From the NCBI RefSeq assembly GCF_021462225.1, contig NC_061813.1, positions 20,360,442 to 20,424,441 on the forward strand: a DNA stretch of 64,000 nucleotides, read 5' to 3'. The notes below the pieces were generated by a model. The model was given only the letters and a program-made list of their open reading frames with translations, made no database searches and was not told where the DNA came from. The position numbers and the translations under genes were made by a program. Shown here one piece after another: positions 1 through 64,000 of the stretch (position 1 is the stretch's first letter; each line of letters opens with the position of its first letter). Source of the stretch: Girardinichthys multiradiatus (lineage: Eukaryota > Chordata > Actinopteri > Cyprinodontiformes > Goodeidae).

Positions 1-720
1 GGGGTAATTTTGGAGACTGTGCTCTGGCCAGATGGGATCATAGGTGAACATTTTGGCATACATGTAAAATGTGTGGAGGAAATCTACACAGCATTCTCAC
101 TGAGAAACATGGTAGTGGTAGAGTCATGCTGTGGGGGTGCAGGTGACAGGGAAGCTGGTCAGAGTTGATGGGAAGATGGAAATACAGAGCAATCCTAAAG
201 AAAACCTTTTGCACAAGATTTGAAACCATCCTGCAGGACAATGACCCTAAACCTAAAGTCAGAGCTACAATGGCCAGCTTAGATAAACACATATTTCAAC
301 CACAAATCCAAATGAGAATTTGTTGCTTAGATACGCTCTCAATCCAACATAACTGAGCTTGAGCTTTTTTTCTGCAAAGAAGAAGGGTCCAAATTTCCGT
401 CTCCAGGTGTGCAGAGCTGGTAGAAAGCTACCTCAAAAGACTTGCATCTGTAACTGCAGCAAAAGATGGTATTGACAGGTGGGTGAATACATATGTACAC
501 CACAACTGTCAGATTTGTTTTAAAACCGTCCCATTGACAATTATGCAGACCTTTGTGTTGGCCTACAACACAAAATCCCACTGAAGTTAGTGGTTGCGAA
601 GGGACAAAATGTGGAGAAAGTCTATAGGTACTTTTGCAAGGCTCTGTATAGCATCTACAGCACAGTACTCTCATCTTTTATTACAGTTGTGGGGATCAAA
701 CTATCTTTTTTATTTTTTAT
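1..720 (+). mobile_element. Degenerate Tc1 3' half, cut by window edge
   Basis: Contains the ctctggccagatgggatcat region, gtggtagagtcatgctgtgg, and LQDNDPKPK-type coding near 230-260. Multiple stops; an ancient copy in pola1 intron 34. Confidence 0.75.
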
Positions 721-1033
721 TTAGAGACGCCTCTTAGTTTCTGTGCATGGTGTACATATCGCTTACTAACAACCAGTAGCTTTACTGGGTATGTCTTAAA
801 GTCAAAGTAATAAAAAAACGGGGCTCGAGATTCTCATTTTCACTGTTTACAAGCATTTCTGAAACAACCTCTCTCCGTGTACAAATGCTAAACAACCCTT
901 ACTTAAAGGCATTTAATTCTGACTTTCCTTTTAGTGTTCAGCAAACAAAACTATAAAATAAGAAATCAGACACGGTTCGTTTCTTCTGGGCTTCATGTTT
1001 TTGTACACGATTGTGTTGGGGGTGGGGTTGAAA

Positions 1034-1059
1034 GTGTGTGTGTGTGTGTGTGTGTGTGT
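1034..1059. repeat. (GT)n microsatellite
   Basis: 13 GT units in pola1 intron 34. Confidence 0.95.
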
Positions 1060-1165
1060 TTGATGTGCTCGGCCCACTAAGAATGCACATTAATCAGCAT
1101 GTGTTAAAGTCAACCTAAACACAAGATTAATAAAACTCCATGAGCTTAAATTATAAAGAAATGAT

Positions 1166-1260
<95 letters not shown>

Positions 1261-1261
1261 C
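1166..1261. repeat. (GACA)n microsatellite
   Basis: About 24 uninterrupted GACA/CAGA units in pola1 intron 34. Confidence 0.97.
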
Positions 1262-2097
1262 TCATATTCATATACAGTGTGCTCTCTGGCTGAAAATGTC
1301 AGTGACTCTGTCCTACTGAGGTGTTCTTTAGTCTAACATCTTCATGACGGCTTTTCTTACTCAAGCTGCATCTGTTGGAACCCCTGTTGTTTTAAGCAGC
1401 ATGTGAACATTTCAGGGATACTTTCTGGAACTTTTGACTATTTCATTACAGTGTGCAGCTGTTTATCTGACTACTGCAATTTGTCAGCTGAAGCCTTGAT
1501 TTAATTTATTTAAGAATATGCTCCATTTGTCATATGCCCAACACCTGCCGGGTAAAAAAATCCTGAAACTACCGAGGCACAGAGAAATTGGCTGGTGACT
1601 GGAATCAGATGATTTTGAGCTTGATCCGTGACCCGCTACCAGCTGGTCGGAAACGGAAAAAACGTATCCTTTTCCGATCAGCGATAGCACCACATGCAAG
1701 TGTTAAACTATTGCCTGCTTTTCATTCAGGCTGAGAGTGTACAAGAGAAAGCAGATAACAGGAAGGCTAAGTTAAATGCAGCAATCTTTATGTCTTTCAA
1801 CCTCTGTCATGAAACATGTTGGATTTGGAAATGTTGTTTGGAAATCTCAGTCAAGGTAAGGATCTACATTCTCTGAAAAATACATGTGGATACTATATTT
1901 AGTACCGATAGCAGCGCTAATTGCTAATCAAAGATGCTAAAGACAAATTAATAAATTGCACAATCAGTTTTGCTTTGTTTGAAAATATTAGTAAACTGTT
2001 GCCTCTGCTTGTACTGCAAGCAAATTATTATTATCATTATTATTAGGAAGGCTAAAACTAATATTGTGAATGCTACTCTTATCTTCTTTTATGTTAT

Positions 2098-2774
2098 GCC
2101 CCTTTTTCACTGGCAGGATTTGGTCCTACTCGATTCCACTCGGCTCGCGTTTACATTACCTTTTTTTCAGTACCGGCACCCACTTTTTTGGTCCCTGCTC
2201 CTGAGCAGGTCCGACTGGGGCTGAGTCAGGACAACATGTGACCTGAACAGACTGCTGTTCACTGATTGGCCGTGGGAGAAGGAGAAATAGGACAGGTTTC
2301 GCTGAGGTAATGCAGGGAAAAGTTAATAAAACTCAAGAGTGACTACAATAATATTAGGGACCATATTTGCTGGATCGGGTAAAATCTAAATATAAGTTTA
2401 CTACTTGTAAATCATGAACCATGCCTGAAGGCTACGAGAAAAGAAAAAGGACACATCAGCTTTCTGAATTACACTCAGACGGGGCACAATGTATTTAATA
2501 ACGTCCTAAACCACACATAAAATCAGCTGTTCTGTTGCACAAATGTTTCCCCAAAACACACAAAACAATACCACCAAGAAACAACAGTTTCAGTTCGGAA
2601 ATTTATTGACGCTCCTTAAGCGAACCAGCATCTGTAGGAGGAGGGAGCAGGCAGAGAGCAGCCGCCCGTTATTAGCAGCACAGCTCACAACTATGATGGT
2701 TGGAAGTGGGGAGTAGAGCGAAACTGAGTGGAGCGGAGCCGAGCTGCCTAAAACAAACAGGTGGAAAAAGGGGC
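2098..2774. mobile_element. MITE-like element with imperfect inverted ends
   Basis: Left end GCCCCTTTTTCAC (2098-2110) and right end GTGGAAAAAGGGGC (2761-2774) are near-perfect inverse matches, with further inverted similarity inward (CACTCGGCTCG against CGGAGCCGAGC). No coding capacity. The superfamily (hAT-like) is a guess. Confidence 0.5.
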
Positions 2775-3011
2775 AATAGAAATCTAAATCGACTAAAATC
2801 AGTATCGGCACCTCAAAGCTTTACAAAACAGATCTGAAACAGGCCACAAATCTCTTGACTATTGCATCTCTATCCAAGTGTTGATGAATGTTTTTGCATT
2901 TCTGCACACAACTGTGTACAAATAGATTTTCAGACTCCAAGATAAACGTATTCCTCTTTTATCCATATCATAGGAATCACTATAACATTCTTATACATAA
3001 AATATACTCAC

Positions 3012-39122
<36,111 letters not shown>

Positions 39123-39194
39123 GAGTGCCGTTTTTTGTTTTTTTTTTATTTACCCGGAGAGCTGAATGACAGCAGCACAACAACAGAACAACCC

Positions 39195-39202
39195 GCGCCA
39201 AA
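39195..39202 (-). promoter_or_regulatory. E2F-type site upstream of pola1
   Basis: Minus-strand TTTGGCGC is a perfect match to the E2F consensus TTTSSCGC, 73 bp upstream of the pola1 ATG within a GC-rich stretch. POLA1 is a known E2F-regulated S-phase gene, which fits. The sequence match is direct; binding is inferred. Confidence 0.6.
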
Positions 39203-39234
39203 GCGCCTTCCCGGGGAAAGTCATATGCAGGAAA

Positions 39235-39259
39235 TGACATCACAGAGCTGTTAGCCAAT
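39235..39259 (-). promoter_or_regulatory. CRE-like and CCAAT elements upstream of pola1
   Basis: TGACATCA (39235-39242, one base off TGACGTCA) and CCAAT (39255-39259; ATTGG on the pola1 strand) lie 110-140 bp upstream of the start codon. This spacing is usual for TATA-less replication-gene promoters. Short motifs, so only moderate support. Confidence 0.4.
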
Positions 39260-39299
39260 TACAGTATATGCTGTTTATCATCTGTCCACTAGGGGACAG

Positions 39300-40499
39300 T
39301 GTTGCACAATCTAACGTTCTTGTGTACCATTTAGGTACAGCCCACAACTACACTCAGATTACAGCGTGATTTTATTATGTGCGTTATCTAGAAGTACTTC
39401 TCTACCCTGGTGAATTACATTTAATCATTATTTCATATCGGCCTAATAAAAAGATAGTTGTCACAATTAGCAAAAATGTGTCATGTCCCACATCCAACAT
39501 TTCAACTAATTATTTTAACATGTTTTAATGATAAAACAGAAAGACTGGCTGATCATGACAGCAACCGTCAAAGTGGGCAAAATAGAGTTTGGAGAAAAAG
39601 AGTTTAGTATGCCGTCTAAAGAATCATTTAAGAAAGCATAACAGTGATTTGACAGAGATATTACTCTTGTAGCTATTTTATTTCATTTTTATTTATTTAA
39701 TAAAAAAGAACTATTTTTAGGGGAATAAATATTCTTGTTCTTTTTTAATAGACCCAATTCATAAGATAATTTTAGGCCATTGTTCCCCATTTTTTAGTGT
39801 TCTGGGCCACTGTACCTCAATGATACCTGTCTCCATAGAAACCAGGCGGTTCGGTGAAGGGCACAATAGATTCCTGTCCCAGACTTGGGCCACAGAGGAG
39901 CTACAGTACGAGCAATAATGAAATCACAAAGCACAGTTTGTCTCTTATTCAAGCTGCTCACATAAGCTCTCTGTGCAAGCCCCCTCAGTATCTATAATAC
40001 TGTATTTCAGCATACTCCTTTGGTTGCTATGTTTTTACATTTTTCGGTTGATAAACTTGCAGTGTGTTTGCGAGCAACGTTTTCTGTACATATTGATGTC
40101 TGAATATATTTATTTTTGTGATGGGCATTATTTACACAAGTGAATACACTATACAAAGTAAATTAGGCGCCAGCATTGGACAAAGCAAAAGTATAAATAC
40201 GGTTATTATGACCAGTGATAAGCGTGACTGTCAAGCTAATAGATGTAGGCCTGTTTGTTGCTTTGATTTTACAAATTAATCTGGCAAAGCGTTCCTTCCC
40301 TTGAAAATCTTCGCATTTTGGGAAATACAGAAACAGAAATGTAGTTTACGCTGCACAGATAAGTGCATTTTACATTGAAGTAAGCTGTAGTAGAATACAA
40401 TGAGTCACAGTAATTAATGTCTGGCTCTAATAAAGACATTATAATCAGACAGAGCAAATGACACACTGGTCCAGTATTTTTTTTTTACTTTAAAGTAAC
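39300..40499. other. Intergenic sequence between pola1 and pcyt1b
   Basis: AT-rich with no gene or repeat identified. The pola1 promoter motifs lie just to its left (39195-39259). Confidence 0.6.
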
Positions 40500-41320
40500 A
40501 CTAATTCACAAGGCAATTAGTCATCCAGAAGCCTCTGTATTACAATTTTGGAGTAAAATTGTTGTTAACCTACATAAAAGACTATCAGTACTGCACAACA
40601 ACACTAAACAGTTTTAGTCCATAAGTAATAGGGGGTTGGCTGCCAGTCAAGCACAGTGGTCATTAGAGCAGGTACTGGTACTTTTGGCAGTATGGCCAGC
40701 AGCCAGTTCCTCTTGGAAAATAAAATCAGCATCTCCATTAGGCTTGTCAGCAGAGGGAAGCATGAAGGGGACTCAATAAAACCCAATAGACCAACCCCAG
40801 CAGATGATATGGGGTCTGTGTTATGACTGGGTGAGGAATATTTCACACTGGACCAATAGCACCTTGGTTTCTGTGCCTCTCCTATCGTTCTTCACACTGT
40901 GGGACCCTGAATTTCCCAAATCAAATTTTGTCCACATAAAAGGAGGAGTATGGATAATTGAACAAAAGACTCCAGCTGCAATCCAAGCCTTTTAAATCTC
41001 CCTCAACCTCTAAATGGGCTTTGGTTCACAATTGTCTCAAGGCCATGATCATCCCTGTGGCTTGTGCACATTTTTCTAACACACATTTTCCTTCCACTAA
41101 ACTTTCCACTATGATGCAAGACAGCTCTCCGTGAATAGCCAACCTTTTTAGCAATTGCTTTTTTGGGCTTATCCTTCAGAGGAGTCCTAATCCCTGACTT
41201 TTTAACAACCGTCCAGACAGCAGAACCTCCAGCACTGTAAATGGGTTTTACTTTTTGAATTGAATAATTTAAATGGATCAACTTTTTGATTACGTCTTCA
41301 TTTATTAAAATGCATCTGTG
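40500..41320 (-). mobile_element. Degenerate Tc1 (copy-A family) between the two genes
   Basis: Antisense to the plus strand: cagcagagggaagcatgaag (40749-40768), caataaaacccaatagacca and ttttctaacacacattttcc (41071-41090) align with the transposase of copies A/B. It lies in the pola1-pcyt1b divergent interval. Confidence 0.75.
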
Positions 41321-41664
41321 CACCTAATATGAATTGAGGGTCTTATAGTGATAAGTGGTCAAAAGTAGCTGCATATTGCCCAGTAAGTTATAGCTCCATA
41401 TAGGCTGGAATAAGAGGAGGGTCCATGCATGTCTGACAGTCGGATTATCTACTGTATGTGGCGCTGTGTGGACCGTGTCCCACATTTGTCTCTGCTTATC
41501 AGGGGGGAGCAGCTGATCTGTCTCTTGGGCGGGAAGGACAGGGTGGGTTGCATTTGTTCTACTGTGCTGGAGCAAGACGGACATATTCCGACATATACAG
41601 TCACACAAAAAACAAAGAAAAAACAGGACGAAAGTAATTTATTTCAGTCTACAGCTGGAGCAAG

Positions 41665-41745
41665 ATGGTGAAACAGCGTCGCGTCAGAGCGCACCCCTGC
41701 TGTGCTGCTGTGTCGCCTCTTTGTTTCAGAAGAGGATCATGGAAG
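41665..41745 (+). CDS. Candidate alternative first coding exon of pcyt1b
   Basis: ATG in a good context (A at -3, G at +4) opens 27 codons beginning MVKQRRVRAHPCC and ending at a strong GTAAGA donor in phase 0. That phase would splice correctly into pcyt1b exon 2 at TLTEP. The 41.66-41.72 kb sequence is locally CpG-rich. Human PCYT1B has isoforms with different N-termini, but I cannot confirm homology; this could be a non-coding first exon or chance. Confidence 0.35.
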
Positions 41746-42900
41746 GTAAGAAAATGCTAATACCAAATCAAAACAACAGCGACACGTCATTTTGGCTTTA
41801 TTTGAGTTATATATTGATTAAACATTTTGAGCGGTTTGCAACTTTTTTCCCAGTTTGAAAAGAGTACTAAACAGACAGAGAAGTCACTGGGGAAACTAAA
41901 AGAAAAAAAGTTTGTATATTTTATATCAAAGTTTTCAGTCATCAGGCTGAAACCATGAGCGACGTCATAATGTTTGTTACTTATAGATGGATTTAACATT
42001 TGACCTAAATTTTTAGCGTTCATGCACTGCTTAATGTTTTGTTTGTAGTGATGAAACGGTTCACTCCACCAATCCCTACAGTTTATGTTGTTAAGGTCAG
42101 CGATGATTGGCCCAATTTGCGAGCTCTCTCTCCTCTCTTCCGTCGCCATAGAAATAGCCCAGATTGTCTACTTGGACAGAAGCTCACTCGAATGTATTAA
42201 TGTAATATCTCGTAAGAAATGAACGACTCACTGGTGTCATATTATGACTGTCGCAGTCCCTTCTACCTATTGTTGCTCGATTTCAAAATTTTGGTCTCTT
42301 TGCTTAAGTAACAATGTTACACTTTAGTCAGATTCCTTTAAGGAAGTAAAGAAATAGCGATGGAGTGAGGCCTTTTCCGTGCGTCTTTGTCTGCAGCAGC
42401 GCCGGGGTTACTGTGGGTGCGCCCTATTTGTCAACCGGCGAGGCAGCTGGTGCGCCGTGTAGGCGTGGTTTGCACACTTTTTCAAATGGCTGCATCTGCT
42501 GGGATCTGTTGTACACAAGATACACAGTTCAGATTCACCGGTTAAAAACCAATTTCGAGCCTGTGAGTTATAGAGATGTTTGGAGTTTTTTTTGGGAAAT
42601 AAACATTCCAAGTGGACCTTGTGTAGCTCTTAGGAAAACCAATAAATAAAATCCATAAATATTCGGAATATGATACATTTCAGGATGTGCATTGACTGGG
42701 TGATGGCCTATCATTGGTTTATATTATATTTTATGCTGTCAGCAGTCAATGAAGTAATAAACTCAGATTGCTTTGACAGGTCTACTCTAACTTCCTTCCG
42801 CCAGTGAAAATCTTTGCCCTTCTTGTAAAAAAGGAAACACCTCCCACTTTGATTCCGCATCACTTCTAACCAGGTCATCCCCCGGCTGACCGTTGAGGAT
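41746..42900 (+). other. Interval upstream of pcyt1b exon 1
   Basis: A CpG-richer island-like patch at about 42370-42480 could be promoter or first-exon sequence. No convincing coding exon. Confidence 0.4.
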
Positions 42901-43068
42901 TGCGCCCTGTGAGAAAAAGGTAAGGAGGAGGGAGTGGGAGAGAGACAGAGCAGAGAGTGGGCGGGGAAAACAGAGGAGACGGAGTGGCGAGGAGAGAAGC
43001 ATCTCCTCATTGATGCTGAGTCACAAAACAGCCAAAAATCAGCTGCATCCCATGAGGCTTTGGGAAAA

Positions 43069-61293
<18,225 letters not shown>

Positions 61294-61890
61294 ATGGATA
61301 CAGACAGATACGTTTCACTACACAGTACACTGTGGGAACACTTCACCAAAAACACTTTTCTTCAAACAGAACCAGGTTTCCTCAGAGATGTTACAGATTT
61401 GCAATGCTGGCATTGATCAGGGGAATTGAAGGTTTGAGCTGCAGAGCTAATAAAAAAAGCCATCATTGTCTGGAGAACCAAGCAGACAGAAGGATGAAAG
61501 GGGAAGAAGAGGATGTGGATTCATTGTATGTATTCAATGTCACCGTTTTTATACAAGGACAATAATCTTGTGCAATATCTGTAGAGAGGACTTGCTGTGG
61601 ATTGTCTAGAGTGAACACAGACACTCAAACAGCCTGCTTATAATATCACTGGATTGTTTATTGTCCTGCTTTTTGCCCTCGTAAGATGCCAACCTTCCCT
61701 ACAATTTCACTCTAAAATATAGGCAGACAGATAGTTACAGACCCGGTGCCCCACACTGAGAGCTTGGAATAGCAAAAAGGATACAGTAGGCAAGCAGAAC
61801 ACATTGTTATTGCTGGTTTGTACCATTTTTGTAAATGTGACGGCCAAAAAAACTGAGACTTGATTATTTTGCAAAGAATTATGATTCAAA
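61294..61890 (+). other. Probable pcyt1b 3'UTR
   Basis: No ORF of note. AATAAA at 61449-61454 is a candidate polyadenylation signal; another at 61953-61958 lies in transposon-derived sequence. The 3' end was not determined. Confidence 0.4.
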
Positions 61891-62770
61891 TTAAAATTTC
61901 TACATTCACAAATTTGTTGACACACCTGGTAAAGATGTATAAAAAGCCGTAAAATAAAATCATCCTGGTTTGCACAGATAATCTCACAGTGAAAAAAATA
62001 GGATAATCCAGCCTATAATTTGACTACATTTGTCCAGTGGAGAGTAAATCCAATGTTAGGAAATAAAATAACTGCTGGCACAATTTTTGATACCACTGCT
62101 CTTTGTATGCCCTGCTTCCCAATAAGAAACCATGTAAATTCTCCCTTGGAAGAGAAACAAGCCCACAGCATCACAGATCCTCCACCGTACTTAACAGTGG
62201 ACATGTATTTTTTCTTATATTTGTTCTTTGTTTCTCACACCAAACCCACCACGAGTATTTTTTTTTACTGAAAACCTCAATGTCAGTCCAAGTTAAAATC
62301 CCTGCAGAGTTTAGCAAACTCTCATCCTCATTCCCAAACATCCTTTTGGCAAGTAGATCATATTTGGGGGTTGTTATTCAAACTTGGTGACACAAGGATG
62401 CCACTCTTTGCTGCAAAAGTAAAGATTTGTTTTAGCTCCCTTGGCATCCTTATTGTGCCTGATGGCAACATAAACATGCGTCCTCTTTACTAGTAGCTAA
62501 AAGAAATAGGCCTCTGTCTCATGTCAGATTTATGCCCAAAGGTAACAGAAACTCATGAATTGTTCATTTGAATTTCAGAAAAATTCTAATAAACTTAATA
62601 AAATTCAAGTATAAATAGAAAAAAAATGATTTGGTTTCTATTGTTTTAAAGGAATTGTTGGTGGTTCAAATAATTATGCCTATGATTTTACTAAAAACAA
62701 TGATTTCTTAACATGGATTTTTTTCCTGCCCACTGATTAAATTGTCCTCAAATTAAAGGTTCGATTTTTT
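61890..62770 (-). mobile_element. Decayed Tc1 downstream of pcyt1b
   Basis: ttgttgacacacctggtaaa (61915-61934), cacagcatcacagatcctcc (62164-62183) and aatcctcattcccaaacat-like sequence mark an antisense Tc1 transposase remnant. Confidence 0.65.
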
Positions 62771-64000
62771 CAAATCTCTAAATATGATGTCATGCTGCTA
62801 CAGCGAACTGTTATTTTGAGGCTTTTTAAACATCTTTACCTGGGGCGCCACGCTCCACTTAATTGCTTTCTTTAGAAACTCACCCAATCTTTGTTTACCT
62901 CAGGTCTGCTTGCCCATACCAACCCAGTCCAAACTATCTTCCATCCCAACTAAATTATAACTTCAATGCAATATAGACAGGGGAAATGTCCTGGGCGATA
63001 ATTTCCATATGTAAAAACTTTTAAATTGTCTTTTTTTAGTCACCATTGTTGAGAAGGCTTAACATGTTAATAAAAATGTAGAATGTAAATTACCATACGA
63101 TTCATTCCTTCATCATAAAGTTATAGCATAAAAATAGGACAGATTGACCACACAAGAGTATTCTTTATTGATAGGTTTGACAGATTGTACTGTTTATCTC
63201 ATGCTGAGTGATAAGATGAGACAACTCTTCTACTTCTCGGTGAATGTTGCATTGTTGGTCTATCTTGCATACAAATATATAATTTAAGCAATTTGTACAG
63301 GAGGACGGAAATCACAGGGATCAATCTGCATACTATATCTGTAGCATACACATTAGGTTAATATTGTTTGAAATGGATCAAGTAGATGCTTTAATGACAG
63401 CAATGGTTTACAACAACTCAGCTTGAAAATGGAACATCTTCCATGTTCCTTTCTGTTTACAACCAAAATGATAAATATCAGGACTGGTCTAAAGGGAGAC
63501 CACACATTTACTACTATTCTGTAAAACAGCAGGGGTGTCACTGAGTGTCGCTCAGTTTGACTGGCAGGTTACAAAGGCATCAGCAGGGGTGAAATGCAGA
63601 CAATTTACAGGATGTGGAAGCTTTTCCAACACCAAGTTCTTTCATTTCACTTCAGATGAAGCTAAAGGAGATGAGAGAAGAAAACCACATCAGATGCATG
63701 AAACTCCTCACCAGTTCCTATTAAAAGAGATAGTTCAGGGTTGTTGAAGTAAGGTTCTATGAAAAAGTTATATGCAGTTTTTAACTTGCATCCAGTAGAT
63801 TACTCTCTTGACACCTTCATTTTGTATAAATACAGACTAACTGGTCCCAGAACCTGAAGCTAATGGCTAACCAAAGAGGGGTCAAGTCCAAAGGAGACAT
63901 CTACTGTCTTAAAACAACTTAAATGCTCAAAAAGGCAATGCGGTTTAATGCAACGGCTACCTTATGAGTCTTTAAAACGTCGTCATGTAACAGAAAAGTA
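62771..64000. other. Right end of window
   Basis: Short open frames only; no gene or repeat recognised. Confidence 0.65.

Larger units (their letters stand above)
721..3011 (-). other. pola1 intron 34 (partial)
   Basis: Apart from the Tc1 remnant, two microsatellites and the MITE-like element, I see nothing. I searched for the remaining Cys-rich C-terminal exons and found none. Confidence 0.7.

Noticed and set aside
1166..1261. GACA array as a CRISPR-like repeat
   Set aside because: Simple 4-bp tandem repeat with no spacers, in a vertebrate intron.
2590..2811. 73-codon minus-strand frame near 2.7 kb as a gene
   Set aside because: Lies within the inverted-repeat MITE-like element; no homology.
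1..3011. Missing pola1 C-terminal exons
   Set aside because: I looked on the minus strand for the conserved GWLICEE and CysB sequences and found none; human POLA1 also has very long 3' introns.
42365..42649. 94-codon plus-strand frame upstream of pcyt1b as a coding exon
   Set aside because: No similarity to CCT proteins and no suitable donor in phase; more likely promoter or untranslated sequence.

Overview
The window is from a vertebrate nuclear genome, almost certainly a teleost fish. It has short GT-AG introns next to very long ones, many Tc1-like DNA transposons, non-LTR retrotransposon fragments, a tRNA-headed SINE with an L2-like tail, and (CA)n and (GACA)n microsatellites. I cannot name the species from the sequence.

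There are two host genes, arranged head to head. On the minus strand, pola1 (catalytic subunit of DNA polymerase alpha) starts at 39122 and runs leftward. I placed 34 coding exons from the initiator Met to the first zinc-binding module (exon 34 ends at 3012). They give 1371 codons and every exon joins in frame. I found no C-terminal exons (CysB module and stop) in 1-3011, so the gene probably continues past the left edge. On the plus strand, pcyt1b (choline-phosphate cytidylyltransferase B) has eight coding exons from 43069 or slightly upstream to the stop at 61291-61293. The same divergent order is known for human POLA1 and PCYT1B. The interval between them (about 39.1-43 kb) holds an E2F-type site and a CCAAT box close to the pola1 start, an old Tc1 remnant, and a possible alternative first exon of pcyt1b.

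Most of the rest is mobile DNA. Two near-identical Tc1 copies (31506-33113 and 59363-60929) share one transposase frameshift, and a 46-bp palindrome at 22765-22810 is a collapsed copy of the same family. A second Tc1 family (56395-59362) carries an internally deleted LINE and was later hit by one of the first-family copies. Old Tc1 pieces lie near 0.4, 6.4, 18, 20, 23.8, 36, 40.9, 44, 47, 51, 55.7 and 62.3 kb. LINE fragments lie at 11.4-13.0, 33.5-33.7, 37.6-38.4, 44.1, 47.6 and 53.5-54.1 kb.

The most unusual structure is in the 14.4-kb intron 26 of pola1: a circularly permuted rpl36a retrocopy (C-terminal half, 3'UTR, poly(A), then 5'UTR, N-terminal half). It is joined in opposite orientation to an L2/SINE tail, and the whole unit is flanked by a perfect 12-bp target-site duplication. 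That looks like one retrotransposition event that copied once around a circular or end-joined mRNA.

Functionally, Pol alpha primes DNA replication in the nucleus, and CCT-beta catalyses the regulated step of phosphatidylcholine synthesis. They do not work in a common pathway; their pairing is positional.
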